Shown one piece after another: positions 51,210-59,692 of a stretch of DNA of 64,000 nt (within the stretch, counting starts at the first letter, position 1; each line of letters starts with the position of its first letter). A program made the position numbers and the translations under genes. Location of the stretch: the NCBI GenBank assembly GCA_937980205.1, contig CALJKW010000022.1, positions 434,001-498,000 on the forward strand. Direction: 5' to 3'. The notes below the pieces were generated by a model. The model was not told where the DNA came from, did not search any database, and worked only from the letters and a program-made list of their open reading frames with translations. Source of the stretch: an uncultured Myxococcales bacterium (GTDB lineage: Bacteria; Myxococcota; Myxococcia; Myxococcales; Myxococcaceae).

Positions 51210-51491
51210 TCAGGCCGCCGCGACGGCCTTGATCTTCGGCGCCAGGTACGCGGCGAGCGTCGCCACGCTGCGGAAGTGCTGCTTCGCGCTGCCGTCGCCG
51301 TCGAAGCGGACGTTGTACTTGTACTCGATGGCCGAGAGCAGCTCGAGCGCGCTCAGCGAGTCGAGGCCGAGGCCTTCGGTCGGAGAGAACAGCGGCTCGT
51401 CGTCCTTGATGTTCTCGGGCTTCACGTCTTCGAGGCGCAGCGATTCGACGATCAGCGCCTTCAGCGAGGTCTTCAGTTCAGTCTCAGTCAT
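51210..51491 (-). CDS. Acyl carrier protein
   Basis: A 93-residue acidic helical protein with the phosphopantetheine site GLDSLSALEL (S45). It starts MTETELKTSLKALIVESL and ends after a short Ala-rich tail. It is a little longer than FabD/FabF-system ACPs (about 78) and lacks other fatty-acid genes nearby. It begins 30 bases after the stop of the halogenase gene on the same strand, so it is probably the carrier for the halogenase substrate. ATG 51491 is used; an earlier in-frame codon gives an unlike extension. Confidence 0.87.
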   Translation of the reverse strand: MTETELKTSLKALIVESLRLEDVKPENIKDDEPLFSPTEGLGLDSLSALELLSAIEYKYNVRFDGDGSAKQHFRSVATLAAYLAPKIKAVAAA

Positions 51492-51521
51492 GGGGGAGTG
51501 CTCCACAGCGTAGCGCAAAGC

Positions 51522-52739
51522 TCATATCAGCTTCTGCAGGTTCTTCACGGTGCCCTCGGGATCTCGGACGAACGGATTCTGTTCGTCGAGCACGTAGCCA
51601 CCGAGCACCGAAGTGATGGCCCGCTTGAATTTGTCGGGCTTCTGCGGATTCATGAAAATCCGCTGCAGCGAGCCGTCGTACCAGGTCTGGACGAAGGTAC
51701 GGAAAACTCCGACCGCCTTGCGCATCGGCGGCTCGTATTCGGCCGTCCAGTCGACCGCCTCCCCGGCGAGCTGGCGCGCGATGATCTTCGCCGCGCGGCT
51801 CGACGACTCCAGCGCGAGCGTCACGCCCGAGCTGAAGATGGGGTCGAGGAACTCGGACGCGTTGCCCGTCACCGCCCAGCCCGGGCCGTGGTACTTCGAG
51901 ACCGACGCCGTCCAGCCTTCGAGGCGCGTCGTCTTCATCACCGGCGTCGCCTTCGCGACGCGCTTCATCACGTTCGGGTCGGCCTTGATCAGCGAGTGGA
52001 ACGCCTCGTGGTCGGTCTTGCCGTGCTTCTCGAACATCGGCCGCTCGGCCACGACGCCGACCGAGGTGCGGCCGTTCGAGAAGGGGATGACCCAAGACCA
52101 CGGGCCCTCCGGGTGAATGACGATCCAGATGTCGCCTTCCGCCTCACCCGCGGGGCGAGCGTCGCCCTCGAAGTGGGCGAACAGCGCCATGCGCGGCGCG
52201 AGCGCCGGCTTCGCCTCGAGGTTGAGCAGCCGCGGCAGCACGCGGCCGTAGCCCGAGCAGTCGAGCACGAAGCGGCCCTCGGCCGTGTACTTCGCGTTCG
52301 TCTCGGTGTCGGTCACCATCACCTTCGCGCCGCTGCCGTCGGGCGCGAACTCGACGGCGTCGACGCGCTGCTGGAAGAGCACCTTCGCGCCGTACTTGCG
52401 CGCCTGCGTCGACAGCGCCTGATCGAAGTCGGCGCGCGTCACCTGCAGGGCCTGCGGCGCCTGGCCGGGGAACATCTCCGCGAAGCAGAAGCGCTCGGTC
52501 TGATCTCCCTCGAGGAACAGCGCGGCAGGCTTGGGCATGAACCGGCGCGCGTTGACACACTCGAGCAGGCCCGCCTCGGTGAGGATGTCCATGCAGCGCG
52601 GCAGCAGCGACTCACCGATCTGGAACCGAGGGAAAGTGCCCGCCTCCAGCGTGAGCACCTGGAGGCCCTGGCGCGCGAGCATGGCGCCCGCAACGCTCCC
52701 GGCCGGGCCGGCTCCAATTACGATGACGTCTGCTTTCAT
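51522..52739 (-). CDS. Flavin-dependent halogenase, probably acting on an ACP-bound substrate
   Basis: A 405-residue flavoprotein. GAGPAG (residues 9-14) starts the FAD Rossmann fold and IGESLLPR follows at about 41-48. The halogenase signature W-x-W-x-I-P is present as WSWVIP (214-219), which blocks monooxygenation in this family. K70 in FMPKPAALF lies where the chlorinating Lys of carrier-tethered halogenases such as CmlS and PltA is found. Related FAD reductases of the geranylgeranyl type lack the W-x-W-x-I-P. No flavin reductase gene is adjacent. The partner is inferred to be the ACP just downstream. ATG 52739 is the only start that keeps the FAD motif. Confidence 0.82.
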   Translation of the reverse strand: MKADVIVIGAGPAGSVAGAMLARQGLQVLTLEAGTFPRFQIGESLLPRCMDILTEAGLLECVNARRFMPKPAALFLEGDQTERFCFAEMFPGQAPQALQVTRADFDQALSTQARKYGAKVLFQQRVDAVEFAPDGSGAKVMVTDTETNAKYTAEGRFVLDCSGYGRVLPRLLNLEAKPALAPRMALFAHFEGDARPAGEAEGDIWIVIHPEGPWSWVIPFSNGRTSVGVVAERPMFEKHGKTDHEAFHSLIKADPNVMKRVAKATPVMKTTRLEGWTASVSKYHGPGWAVTGNASEFLDPIFSSGVTLALESSSRAAKIIARQLAGEAVDWTAEYEPPMRKAVGVFRTFVQTWYDGSLQRIFMNPQKPDKFKRAITSVLGGYVLDEQNPFVRDPEGTVKNLQKLI

Positions 52740-52782
52740 TAGTCCTTCCTATGACGCGGTGGCGCAGACGAGCAAGCGCCGC

Positions 52783-52807
52783 CGCGGGGGATGAAGCAAT
52801 CCCCGCG
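52783..52807. repeat. Hairpin downstream of the outer-membrane protein gene
   Basis: CGCGGGGGAT (52783-52792) and ATCCCCGCG (52799-52807) pair with one bulged G around a six-base loop. It lies 40 bases past the stop of the minus-strand gene and upstream of the halogenase start. No T-run follows, so it is at best a weak terminator. Confidence 0.5.
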
Positions 52808-52848
52808 ACGCGCTGGGTATTCCCGCCGCCCGCTGGAAGGACGAGCTT

Positions 52849-53499
52849 CTAGAACGCGATGCCGATGCCGCCGCGAATCGAGTTCGTTCCCAGCTCACCG
52901 CGCAGGTAGATCGTCTTCGAGATCTCGAAGATCACTCCGGCCGCGAAGTGGTAGTGGAAGAACACGACCGACTGCCCCGCGGGAGCCGGCCAGATCGCGA
53001 CGCCCAGGTTCAGCGGCTTCGCGTACACCGCGAGGTTCGGCAGCAGGTACACGGTGTAGCGGGGCTCGACGATCGGCAGGAAGTAGATCGGCGCGCGGCC
53101 GCAGCACGTGCCGGGCGCGATGCCGATGTCGATGCCGAACTCGATGTCGAACGAGTCGTTGATCTGCGGCACGAACCCGTCGTGCACGATGGGGATGTTG
53201 AAGCGCGCCGCCAGCGGCAGCGCCACGTACGGCACGTAGTACGGGTACGCGAAGCCGGCGAAGAACGACAACATCATCGGCCGCTTCTTGCCCTTGCTGG
53301 CGTCGAGCAGCGCGTCGGTCGCGCGGAAGCCCCCGCCGCCCGAAGAGCTGTCGTCCTTCTTCTCTTCGGTCGTGCTGGTCGTGTCCGACGGTGGGGGCGG
53401 AGGCGGAGGAGGAGGCGGCGGTGGGTCGTCTTTCGCCAGCGCAGAGCCGGCGAGGAAGAGGCACGACACCACAGCGAGCGTGGTCAGGGGTCGGCGCAT
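52849..53499 (-). CDS. Predicted outer-membrane beta-barrel protein with polyproline segment
   Basis: A 216-residue protein with a Sec signal (MRRPLTTLAVVSCLFLAGSALA). After it comes an uninterrupted run of 12 prolines and an acidic/Ser/Thr linker (to about residue 60). The remaining 150 residues look like alternating beta strands (PIYFLPIVEPRYTVYLLP, VVFFHYHFAAGVIF) and end in Phe (GGIGIAF), a mark of outer-membrane barrels. Two adjacent cysteines (APGTCCGRAP) lie in a loop. The family is not recognised. It is upstream of the halogenase gene in the same direction, 109 bases apart. Its promoter region has a T-run but no clear sigma-54 site. Confidence 0.65.
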   Translation of the reverse strand: MRRPLTTLAVVSCLFLAGSALAKDDPPPPPPPPPPPPSDTTSTTEEKKDDSSSGGGGFRATDALLDASKGKKRPMMLSFFAGFAYPYYVPYVALPLAARFNIPIVHDGFVPQINDSFDIEFGIDIGIAPGTCCGRAPIYFLPIVEPRYTVYLLPNLAVYAKPLNLGVAIWPAPAGQSVVFFHYHFAAGVIFEISKTIYLRGELGTNSIRGGIGIAF

Positions 53500-53590
53500 G
53501 GCGCTGCGTTATACGGGCCCGCGCCCGGCCTTTCCCGAAAAAAACTCGTGCCAACGCGCGGCCGTGGCCGCTTCGGGCAACGCGAGGTCG

Positions 53591-54457
53591 TCAATCTTCG
53601 GCCCGTGGCGGCCACGGAATCAGCATCGACGTGCGCGCGCGGTGCTCGGCCCAGCCGGCGCGGCGCGTGGCGAGGTGCCGCTCCATGAGCGGGATGCTCG
53701 TCGACACGAACAGCACCACCATCGCGATCGGCCCGAGCACCGACCACCAGGGCGCTCCCGCGGCGAGCCCGAACAGCCACAGCCCGACCCAGAACGAGAT
53801 CTCTCCGAAGTAGTTCGGGTGCCGCGAGTACCGCCACAGCCCGACGGTGCACACCGACGCCGACGGCCGCTGCCGGAAGCGCTTGAGCTGCTCGTCGGCG
53901 AGCGTCTCGATCGCGATCGCGCCCAGCGTCACGAACGTCGCGAGCACGTCGAGCACGTTGATGCCGCGCTCGCTCACGAACGCCGCGTGGGTGGGCAGCA
54001 GGCCGAGGAACACGATGATGGTGGGAAAGAGGTGCAGCCCGAACGCGCTCGCCCACCAGTACGCGCTGCCGGTCGTCTTGCGGATGTCGACGTAGCGCCA
54101 GTCTTCGTGCTGCAGCCCGCGCCACGAGCGCGCCCAGTTCAGCGTCAGGCGCCAGCTCCAGAAGCCGATGAGGCCCAGCACCAGCATGCTGCGCACCGTG
54201 CCCGCGCCCGGCCCCGCGAACAGGTAGATTGCGGCGATCAGCGGAGCGACGCTCCAGTAGGGGTCGTACACGCTCGTGTTGTCGAAGGCGCGGCTGAACC
54301 CGAAGACGACGGCGGTGCCGACGACGGTGCCGAGCGCGATGACGAGCAGCGGGTGCGCGCCGGGCAGCGCGCGCGTGGCCCCCACGGCCGCGGCCAGAGC
54401 GAGCGCGTAGGCGCCGGCGACGATCCCGAAGGCTTTCCACGGCGCAGGCGTGGTCAT
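53591..54457 (-). CDS. DUF1295 membrane protein (steroid 5-alpha-reductase/ICMT-like)
   Basis: A 288-residue protein with about eight membrane helices. The family signature VGLWRYSRHPNYFGEISFW (about residues 205-223) is conserved in DUF1295 and related isoprenylcysteine methyltransferase/5-alpha-reductase-fold proteins, followed by PLMERHLATRRAGWAEH. The N-terminal part has DNTSVYDPYWSVAP. The fold suggests a reductase or methyltransferase on a lipid substrate; none is established for bacterial members. ATG 54457 is the natural start. It is divergent from the next gene, with 55 bases between. Confidence 0.82.
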   Translation of the reverse strand: MTTPAPWKAFGIVAGAYALALAAAVGATRALPGAHPLLVIALGTVVGTAVVFGFSRAFDNTSVYDPYWSVAPLIAAIYLFAGPGAGTVRSMLVLGLIGFWSWRLTLNWARSWRGLQHEDWRYVDIRKTTGSAYWWASAFGLHLFPTIIVFLGLLPTHAAFVSERGINVLDVLATFVTLGAIAIETLADEQLKRFRQRPSASVCTVGLWRYSRHPNYFGEISFWVGLWLFGLAAGAPWWSVLGPIAMVVLFVSTSIPLMERHLATRRAGWAEHRARTSMLIPWPPRAED

Positions 54458-54512
54458 TCGTCAGTCCTTCGTCAGTCGCATACGTGGGCCGAGCATGGCA
54501 AGGTGCCGCGCG

Positions 54513-55109
54513 ATGATCAGCATCGCGATTGCGCTCGTGCTCTGTGGCCCGGCCAGGCCGACGTTCTGGCAGTGGGTGCAGAAGAACGAAGCGCGCCTCG
54601 CCGAAGCTGCCGCGAAGGACCCGGTGCCGGTGATGAAGGAGCTCCAGGACAGGCTCGACGCCGAGGAAGAAGACCTCGTCATCGAGCTCGCGCTCGGCGA
54701 GACGCCGCCCAGCATCGTCATCTCCGCCGACGGCAACAGCGCCCTGTTCGGCGCGGTGAAGCGCGTCGCGGCCGCGGCGCCGAAGCTCAAGAGCTGGAAG
54801 GTGATCGCCTTCCGCCCGCGCCGGCCGTTCGACGGCACGCTCGAGATCGACGACGCGAAGTTCAAGCTCTCGGACTTCTCGTTTCGCGAGCTGGGCCGGG
54901 CCGTCGGGAAGATCGACCTCGAGATCGCCGTGAGGGGCCGCACCCGGCTCAACGCCGAGCAGGTCGATCGCGCCGCGTTCCTCGTGCTCGACACGGTGCT
55001 CGGCGAGTACGACACCGAGACGAAGATCGGCGTCATCGACTTCGTCAGCGCTCCGACGAAGGCGCACCGGCCGCTCAACGAGCTCGCGGCGATCGTCGAC
55101 AAGCTCTGA
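54513..55109 (+). CDS. Hypothetical protein of about 198 residues
   Basis: The protein starts MISIAIALVLCGPARPTFWQWVQKNE (given in parts: a weak N-terminal hydrophobic stretch, then FWQWVQKNEARLAEA). Later segments are PPSIVISADGNSALF, VKRVAAAAPKLKSWKVIAFRPRR and a C-terminal IDFVSAPTKAHRPLNELAAIVD. I recall widespread uncharacterised bacterial proteins with the same F-W-x-W-x-x-x-N-E, VISA-G and W-K-x-I-A-F-R-P-R-R pattern, none with a function. Other ATGs at 54450 and 54495 are in frame; 54513 is chosen because the family's Trp-rich start is near the N-terminus. Confidence 0.65.
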   Translation: MISIAIALVLCGPARPTFWQWVQKNEARLAEAAAKDPVPVMKELQDRLDAEEEDLVIELALGETPPSIVISADGNSALFGAVKRVAAAAPKLKSWKVIAFRPRRPFDGTLEIDDAKFKLSDFSFRELGRAVGKIDLEIAVRGRTRLNAEQVDRAAFLVLDTVLGEYDTETKIGVIDFVSAPTKAHRPLNELAAIVDKL

Positions 55110-55184
55110 CTGTCGCCTCGAGGCGTCACCGCGGGGCGGCCGCGGGTGGTCGCCGGCGCAAAGAAGCTGTCAGCCTGCCGCGCG

Positions 55185-56003
55185 ATGACACGAGAGCTCT
55201 CGGATCTCTACGTGCAGGCGTCGGCCGAGCACCCGGACCTCGCGGTGCCGCGCGACGTGTTCTTCACGCACCTCGGCCGCGTGCCTGAAGTCGCGCTCGA
55301 CCGCGTGCGCGGCGCCGACCTCTACCTCGCCATCGCGTGCGCCCGGGGAGACGCCCGCGCCCACGCGAAGCTCGACGCCGAGGTGATGCCGAAGCTCGGC
55401 GCCGCCCTCGAGCGCTTCGAGCCCGCCGTCGACGCCGACGACCTGCAGCAGAAGCTGCGCACCCGGCTGCTCCTGCCGCGCGGCGCCCGGCCGCCGCGCA
55501 TCGACAGCTACGTGGGCCTCGGGTCGCTCGCGAACTGGCTCCGGGCCATCGCGGTGCGGCTCGCGCTGCGCATGACGCGGCGGCGCCGCGCTGAAGCCGC
55601 GAACGAAGAGCACCTCGAGCAGCTCGTCGCGGACGACGACCCGGAGCTGGGCCTGTTGCGCGCGCAGTACCGCGACGCCTTTCGCGCGGCCTTTCGCGCC
55701 GCGTTCGAGTCCCTCTCCACGAGAGACCGCAACGTGCTGCGGCTGCACCTGCTCGACGGGCTGAGCGTCGATCGCATCGCCGCCCTGTATGGCGTGCACC
55801 GGGCTTCGGCGTTCCGCTGGCTCGAGCAGGTGCGCGGGCGCCTCGACCTGGCGACCCGCCGGTGTCTCGCCGGCGACGGGCGGCTGTGCCTGTCCGAGAT
55901 CGACCAGGTGCTGCACGCCATGCAGAGCCAGCTCGCCGTGAGCTTCAGGACCCTGCTCGCGCCCACCGCCGCCAGCGGCCGTGCCCATGCGCTGCCTCGA
56001 TGA
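55185..56003 (+). CDS. ECF-like RNA polymerase sigma factor
   Basis: A 272-residue sigma-70-family protein. The region 2-like part spans about residues 55-150 (DADDLQQKLRTRLLL, YVGLGSLANWLRAIAVRLALRMTRRRR). Region 4 (about 175-240) contains LSTRDRNVLRLHLLDGLSVDRIAALYGVHRASAFRWLEQVR (in pieces), a helix-turn-helix for the -35 element. An N-terminal extension of about 50 residues and a C-terminal tail of about 30 make it longer than standard ECF factors (about 190). ATG 55185 is chosen. The 3' end overlaps the anti-sigma/kinase fusion gene by 17 bases, so that protein is the likely regulator. Confidence 0.82.
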   Translation: MTRELSDLYVQASAEHPDLAVPRDVFFTHLGRVPEVALDRVRGADLYLAIACARGDARAHAKLDAEVMPKLGAALERFEPAVDADDLQQKLRTRLLLPRGARPPRIDSYVGLGSLANWLRAIAVRLALRMTRRRRAEAANEEHLEQLVADDDPELGLLRAQYRDAFRAAFRAAFESLSTRDRNVLRLHLLDGLSVDRIAALYGVHRASAFRWLEQVRGRLDLATRRCLAGDGRLCLSEIDQVLHAMQSQLAVSFRTLLAPTAASGRAHALPR

Positions 56004-58644
56004 ACACCTGCTCGCGCGGCTGATCGCCCTCGAGCTCGCGCCCCACGAGCGCGACGAGGTCGAAGAGCACGTCGCGGCGTGCGAAGGCTGCCGCGCGGCG
56101 ATCGCCGAGCTCGCTCGCGAGGCGCCCCAGTCGCCGGCCGATACCCCGCTGCACGAGCGCCGCGGCGCCGAGGTCGGCCGCTACCTGCTGCTCGAGCCGC
56201 TGGGCTCGGGGGCGATGGGGCGCGTCTGGGCCGCCTACGACTCGGTGCTCGATCGCAGGGTGGCGCTCAAGCTGCTGCGGCCCACCGCGGTCGACTCGAC
56301 CGAGGCCGAGCGCGCCGCGGTGATTCGCGAGGCGCGCGCGATGGCCAGGGTCTCGCACCCGCACGTCGTCGCCGTGCACGACGCCGGCACGTTCGGCGAT
56401 CGCGTCTTCCTCGCCATGGAGCTCGTCGAGGGCCAGACGCTGCGGCAATGGCTCGCCGCCTCCAGGCCTGCGTGGCGGCGCATCGTCGAGGTGTTCACCG
56501 CTGCCGCCGACGCGCTCGCTGCGGCGCACGAGGCCGGCGTCGTCCACCGCGACTTCAAGCCCGAGAACGTGCTCATCGACGGAAGAGGGCGCGCGCGGGT
56601 CGGCGACTTCGGGCTCGCCCGCGTGCTCGGCGCGGGCTCGCCGGCCGCGGAGCCCGGCGACGAAGCGCTGCGCAGCACGTGCGCCGGCACGCCGGCCTAC
56701 ATGGCGCCCGAGGTGACCGCGGGCGCTCCCGCCGACGCCCGGTCGGATCAGTTCAGCTTCTGCGTCGCGCTGTACGAGGCGCTGTGCTCGCAGCGCCCCT
56801 TCGCGGGTGCGACCGTCGCCGAGCTCGGGGCGGCGATCCGCGCCGGCACGTTCGCGCAGCGAAGGCTCCCCGCCCCGATGGCGCGCGTGCTTCGCCGCGG
56901 CCTGTCCGCGGATCCCGCCGCGCGCTACCCGAGCATGGCGGCGCTGTCGGCCGAGCTCTCCCGCGCTGCCCGCCCGTGGCTCAGGCCGCCGGTGGCGATC
57001 GCTGCGGCGGCGCTGGTGGCCGTCGCCGGCGTCGCGGGGCACCGGGTGCACCAGGCCTCGGCGCTGCAGGCGTGTGTCGGGGCGTCGGACCTCGCCGGCG
57101 CGACGTGGACGAGCCAACGCGCTCGGGTGCACGCCGCCTTCAAGAGCACCGGCCTGACGTACGCCGAGACGGCGTTCGCCCGCACCGCCGAGACCATCGA
57201 AGCGTGGGCCGTGCAGTGGCACGACGTTCGCCGCGCGGCGTGCGAGGCGACGCGGGTGCGCGCCGACGCTCCCCGGGAAGCGCTGGGCTGTCTCGACGGC
57301 CAGGCGGCCGAGCTCGCCTCGCTGCTCTCGGTGATGGTCGAGGCCGACGCGGCGCTGGTCGAGCGGTCGGTCGCCGCGACCTACGCGCTGCCGCCCCCCG
57401 CGCGCTGCCTCGACGGCGGCGCTGCGGCGTCCCGCCGCGTGCACCCCGACGTGGACGCCGCGCTCGCGAAGCTGGCGAGCGCCCGCGGGCAGCTGTACGC
57501 CGCGCGCTACGCCGCGGGTCTGCCGCTGGCGCGTGACGCGGTCGAGCTGGCGCACCGCTCGGGCGATACCCGCACCGAGGCCGTCGCGCTGCTGACGCTG
57601 GGAGAGCTGCAGCAGACGAGCGGCGCCTGGGCGGATGCCGAGCTCACCTTCGAGCGCGCGATCAACGTCGCGCTGCTCACCGGCCTCGACGCCCGGGTCG
57701 CCGAGGGGTTCGTCCGGCTCGCGAACCTGCTCTCCCTGAACCTGGCGAGGCCGAAGGAGAGCGTTCGGGTCAGCGAGCGCGCCGAGGCGGTGATCCGCGC
57801 GATCGGCGGCTCGCCCGAGCTCGAGGCCCGGCACGCCATCGCGCAGGTGTACGTCGCGATGAAAGCAGGCGACTACGCCCAGGCCGTCGCGCGAGGCCAG
57901 CGAGCGTTCGACCTGGCCGTGGCGTCACTGGGCGGCGAGCACCCGGAGACGATCTCGGCGCAGCGAAACCTCGCCGTCGCGCTCAACTTCGTCGGGCGGC
58001 AAGACGAAGGGCTGCGGCACGCCCAGGCGGCGCATCGAAAGACGCTCGCGGTCTACGGGCCCGACCACCCGCGGGTGCCGGTGGCGCTCGAGACGCTCGC
58101 GGGGGCGTACGAGATGAAGACCGACTACGCGCGCGCGGCCGAGGTGTACCTCGAGGCGCTGGCGCTGCAGGAGCGGGTGCGCGGCGCAGCTCACCCCAGC
58201 ACGTTCCGGATCCTGCTCAACGCCTGCCCCATCGTGGGCAAAGAGCTGCGCCGGTTCACCGAGGGCCTGTCGCTGTGCCGCCGCGCGCTCGCGCTCGCCG
58301 AGCGGACGGACGGGCCCGAGAGTCGCCGCGCCGCCGAGGCCCGCTTCGGGTTGGGCCAGGTGCTGCTCGCCTCCGGAGACGCGGCGACCGCGCAGCCCGA
58401 GCTGACCCGCGCGCGAGACCTGCACGACAAGCTCCTGCCCGAAGGTCACCAGGTCATCGCCAGCATCCTCGTCGAAGAGGCCGCCGCGCTCGACGCGCTG
58501 GGACGCCCGTCGGCGGCCCTCGACCTGCTCGCGCGCGCGGTGTCGGTGGCCACGAAGTTCGGCGACCAGGCGACGCTTTCCCGCGCGACGTCCGCGGTCG
58601 CGCGGCTGAAAAATTCCGCCGAAATGCGACAGCCGGGCGGGTGA
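55987..58644 (+). CDS. Anti-sigma zinc-finger/Ser-Thr kinase/TPR fusion protein
   Basis: An 885-residue protein. Residues 20-40 hold a zinc anti-sigma-like motif H-x3-C-x2-C (EEHVAACEGCRAA). Residues 60-325 are a Hanks kinase: G-loop LGSGAMGRVW, Lys in VALKLL (about 95), catalytic loop HRDFKPENVLID (about 187), DFGLAR (about 207) and APEV. One membrane helix (VAIAAAALVAVAGVAG) follows at about 335. The outer part (about 350-885) is largely tetratricopeptide repeats (GEHPETISAQRNLAVALNFVG type). GTG 55981 is an alternative start six bases earlier. It overlaps the sigma factor gene, so phosphorylation or sequestration of that factor is the likely output. Confidence 0.85.
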   Translation: MRCLDEHLLARLIALELAPHERDEVEEHVAACEGCRAAIAELAREAPQSPADTPLHERRGAEVGRYLLLEPLGSGAMGRVWAAYDSVLDRRVALKLLRPTAVDSTEAERAAVIREARAMARVSHPHVVAVHDAGTFGDRVFLAMELVEGQTLRQWLAASRPAWRRIVEVFTAAADALAAAHEAGVVHRDFKPENVLIDGRGRARVGDFGLARVLGAGSPAAEPGDEALRSTCAGTPAYMAPEVTAGAPADARSDQFSFCVALYEALCSQRPFAGATVAELGAAIRAGTFAQRRLPAPMARVLRRGLSADPAARYPSMAALSAELSRAARPWLRPPVAIAAAALVAVAGVAGHRVHQASALQACVGASDLAGATWTSQRARVHAAFKSTGLTYAETAFARTAETIEAWAVQWHDVRRAACEATRVRADAPREALGCLDGQAAELASLLSVMVEADAALVERSVAATYALPPPARCLDGGAAASRRVHPDVDAALAKLASARGQLYAARYAAGLPLARDAVELAHRSGDTRTEAVALLTLGELQQTSGAWADAELTFERAINVALLTGLDARVAEGFVRLANLLSLNLARPKESVRVSERAEAVIRAIGGSPELEARHAIAQVYVAMKAGDYAQAVARGQRAFDLAVASLGGEHPETISAQRNLAVALNFVGRQDEGLRHAQAAHRKTLAVYGPDHPRVPVALETLAGAYEMKTDYARAAEVYLEALALQERVRGAAHPSTFRILLNACPIVGKELRRFTEGLSLCRRALALAERTDGPESRRAAEARFGLGQVLLASGDAATAQPELTRARDLHDKLLPEGHQVIASILVEEAAALDALGRPSAALDLLARAVSVATKFGDQATLSRATSAVARLKNSAEMRQPGG

Positions 58645-58661
58645 GGGGGCTCCGAAGGGGC

Positions 58662-59660
58662 ATGAACCCGAAACCCTGCACCACGCTCTGTTCGCTGCTC
58701 GTCGTCCTGGCCTTCCTCTGTGGCTGCGGCACCACGGTCGAAGACGAGCACGACTACGGGTACGACGGAGTGCCCGACGAGGAGCTCGCCACCGACGAGG
58801 CCGCGCTGACCGGCTTCAGCGGCTACGCGACGCGCAGCGTCAGCACGCCGAACAAGAGCAGCCGGAACGGCGCCGCGATCCAGTACATCGTGCTCCACCA
58901 CATGGCGAGCACGTCGTTCTCGGGCGTGCTGGAGCTGTGGAGGACCGGCTCGAAGCAGGGCAGCGCCAACTACGCCATCTCGAACGAGGGAGAGGTGGTC
59001 GGCGTGGTGCCGGAGAGCCTGCGCTCGTGGTCGCTCTCCAGCGCGACGTGGGACGCGAAGTCGATCACGTTCGAGATCGAAAACTCCGCGACCGGCGGCT
59101 CGTGGCCCGTCTCCAGCGCGGCGCACGAGGCGACGGCGAAGGTGGTGGCCGACCTCGCGCGCCGCTACGGCATTCCGCTCGACCGCAACCGCGTGCTGGG
59201 TCACCGCGAGGTCTACACGCGCCACGGCGCCAGCTACGCGACGGCCTGCCCGGGCGGCCTCGACATGGATTGGATCGTCGCCCGCGCCCGAGCGCTGCTC
59301 GGCCAGGGCGGAATGCCGGCGCCGGTCGGCAGCTTCACGCCGGCTCCCAGCGGCGGCCACCACGCGTGCCTCAACCTGCCCGACGCCCAGACGCAGCGGC
59401 GCGTGCAGGCGGGCCTGCGGCTCAAGGGCCGCTACTTCGGCCCGATCGACGGCGCGCTCGGCCCGAACGGCTTCAAGGGCATTCAGACCACGCTGCGCAA
59501 CGTCGGGTACACCGGCCCGATCGACGGCGTCATCGGCCCCACCGGCTGCCGGCTGATCCAGGTCTACGCGCAGCGGTTCGGTGACTACGGCGGCCCCGTC
59601 GACGGCGTGCTCGGCCCGAACTCCTGGCGCGGGCTCGCGCTCGGCCTCGAGCGGCCCTGA
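58662..59660 (+). CDS. Lipoprotein N-acetylmuramoyl-L-alanine amidase (Amidase_2) with three wall-binding-type repeats
   Basis: A 332-residue protein with a lipoprotein signal (SLLVVLAFLCGC). The amidase_2/PGRP-fold domain (about residues 55-215) has zinc ligands in VLHHMAST, LGHREVYTRHG and TACPGG, and an N-acetylmuramoyl-peptide-like pocket (ANYAISNEGEV). The last 100 residues contain three related segments with G-P-I/V-D-G-x-(I/L)-G-P (YFGPIDGALGP, YTGPIDGVIGP, YGGPVDGVLGP), as in peptidoglycan-binding modules of phage-like endolysins. It is likely anchored to the outer or inner membrane and trims cell-wall peptides. ATG 58662 lies 17 bases after the kinase stop. Confidence 0.85.
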   Translation: MNPKPCTTLCSLLVVLAFLCGCGTTVEDEHDYGYDGVPDEELATDEAALTGFSGYATRSVSTPNKSSRNGAAIQYIVLHHMASTSFSGVLELWRTGSKQGSANYAISNEGEVVGVVPESLRSWSLSSATWDAKSITFEIENSATGGSWPVSSAAHEATAKVVADLARRYGIPLDRNRVLGHREVYTRHGASYATACPGGLDMDWIVARARALLGQGGMPAPVGSFTPAPSGGHHACLNLPDAQTQRRVQAGLRLKGRYFGPIDGALGPNGFKGIQTTLRNVGYTGPIDGVIGPTGCRLIQVYAQRFGDYGGPVDGVLGPNSWRGLALGLERP

Positions 59661-59692
59661 GCGGCGGGCTCCCGGGGCGGCGGGCGCTCCGG

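Noticed and set aside
53530..53556. TTGGCACG followed by a T-run upstream of the outer-membrane protein gene (minus strand)
   Set aside because: The -24 half looks perfect for sigma-54, but the -12 position is TTTTT with no GC, which is essential.
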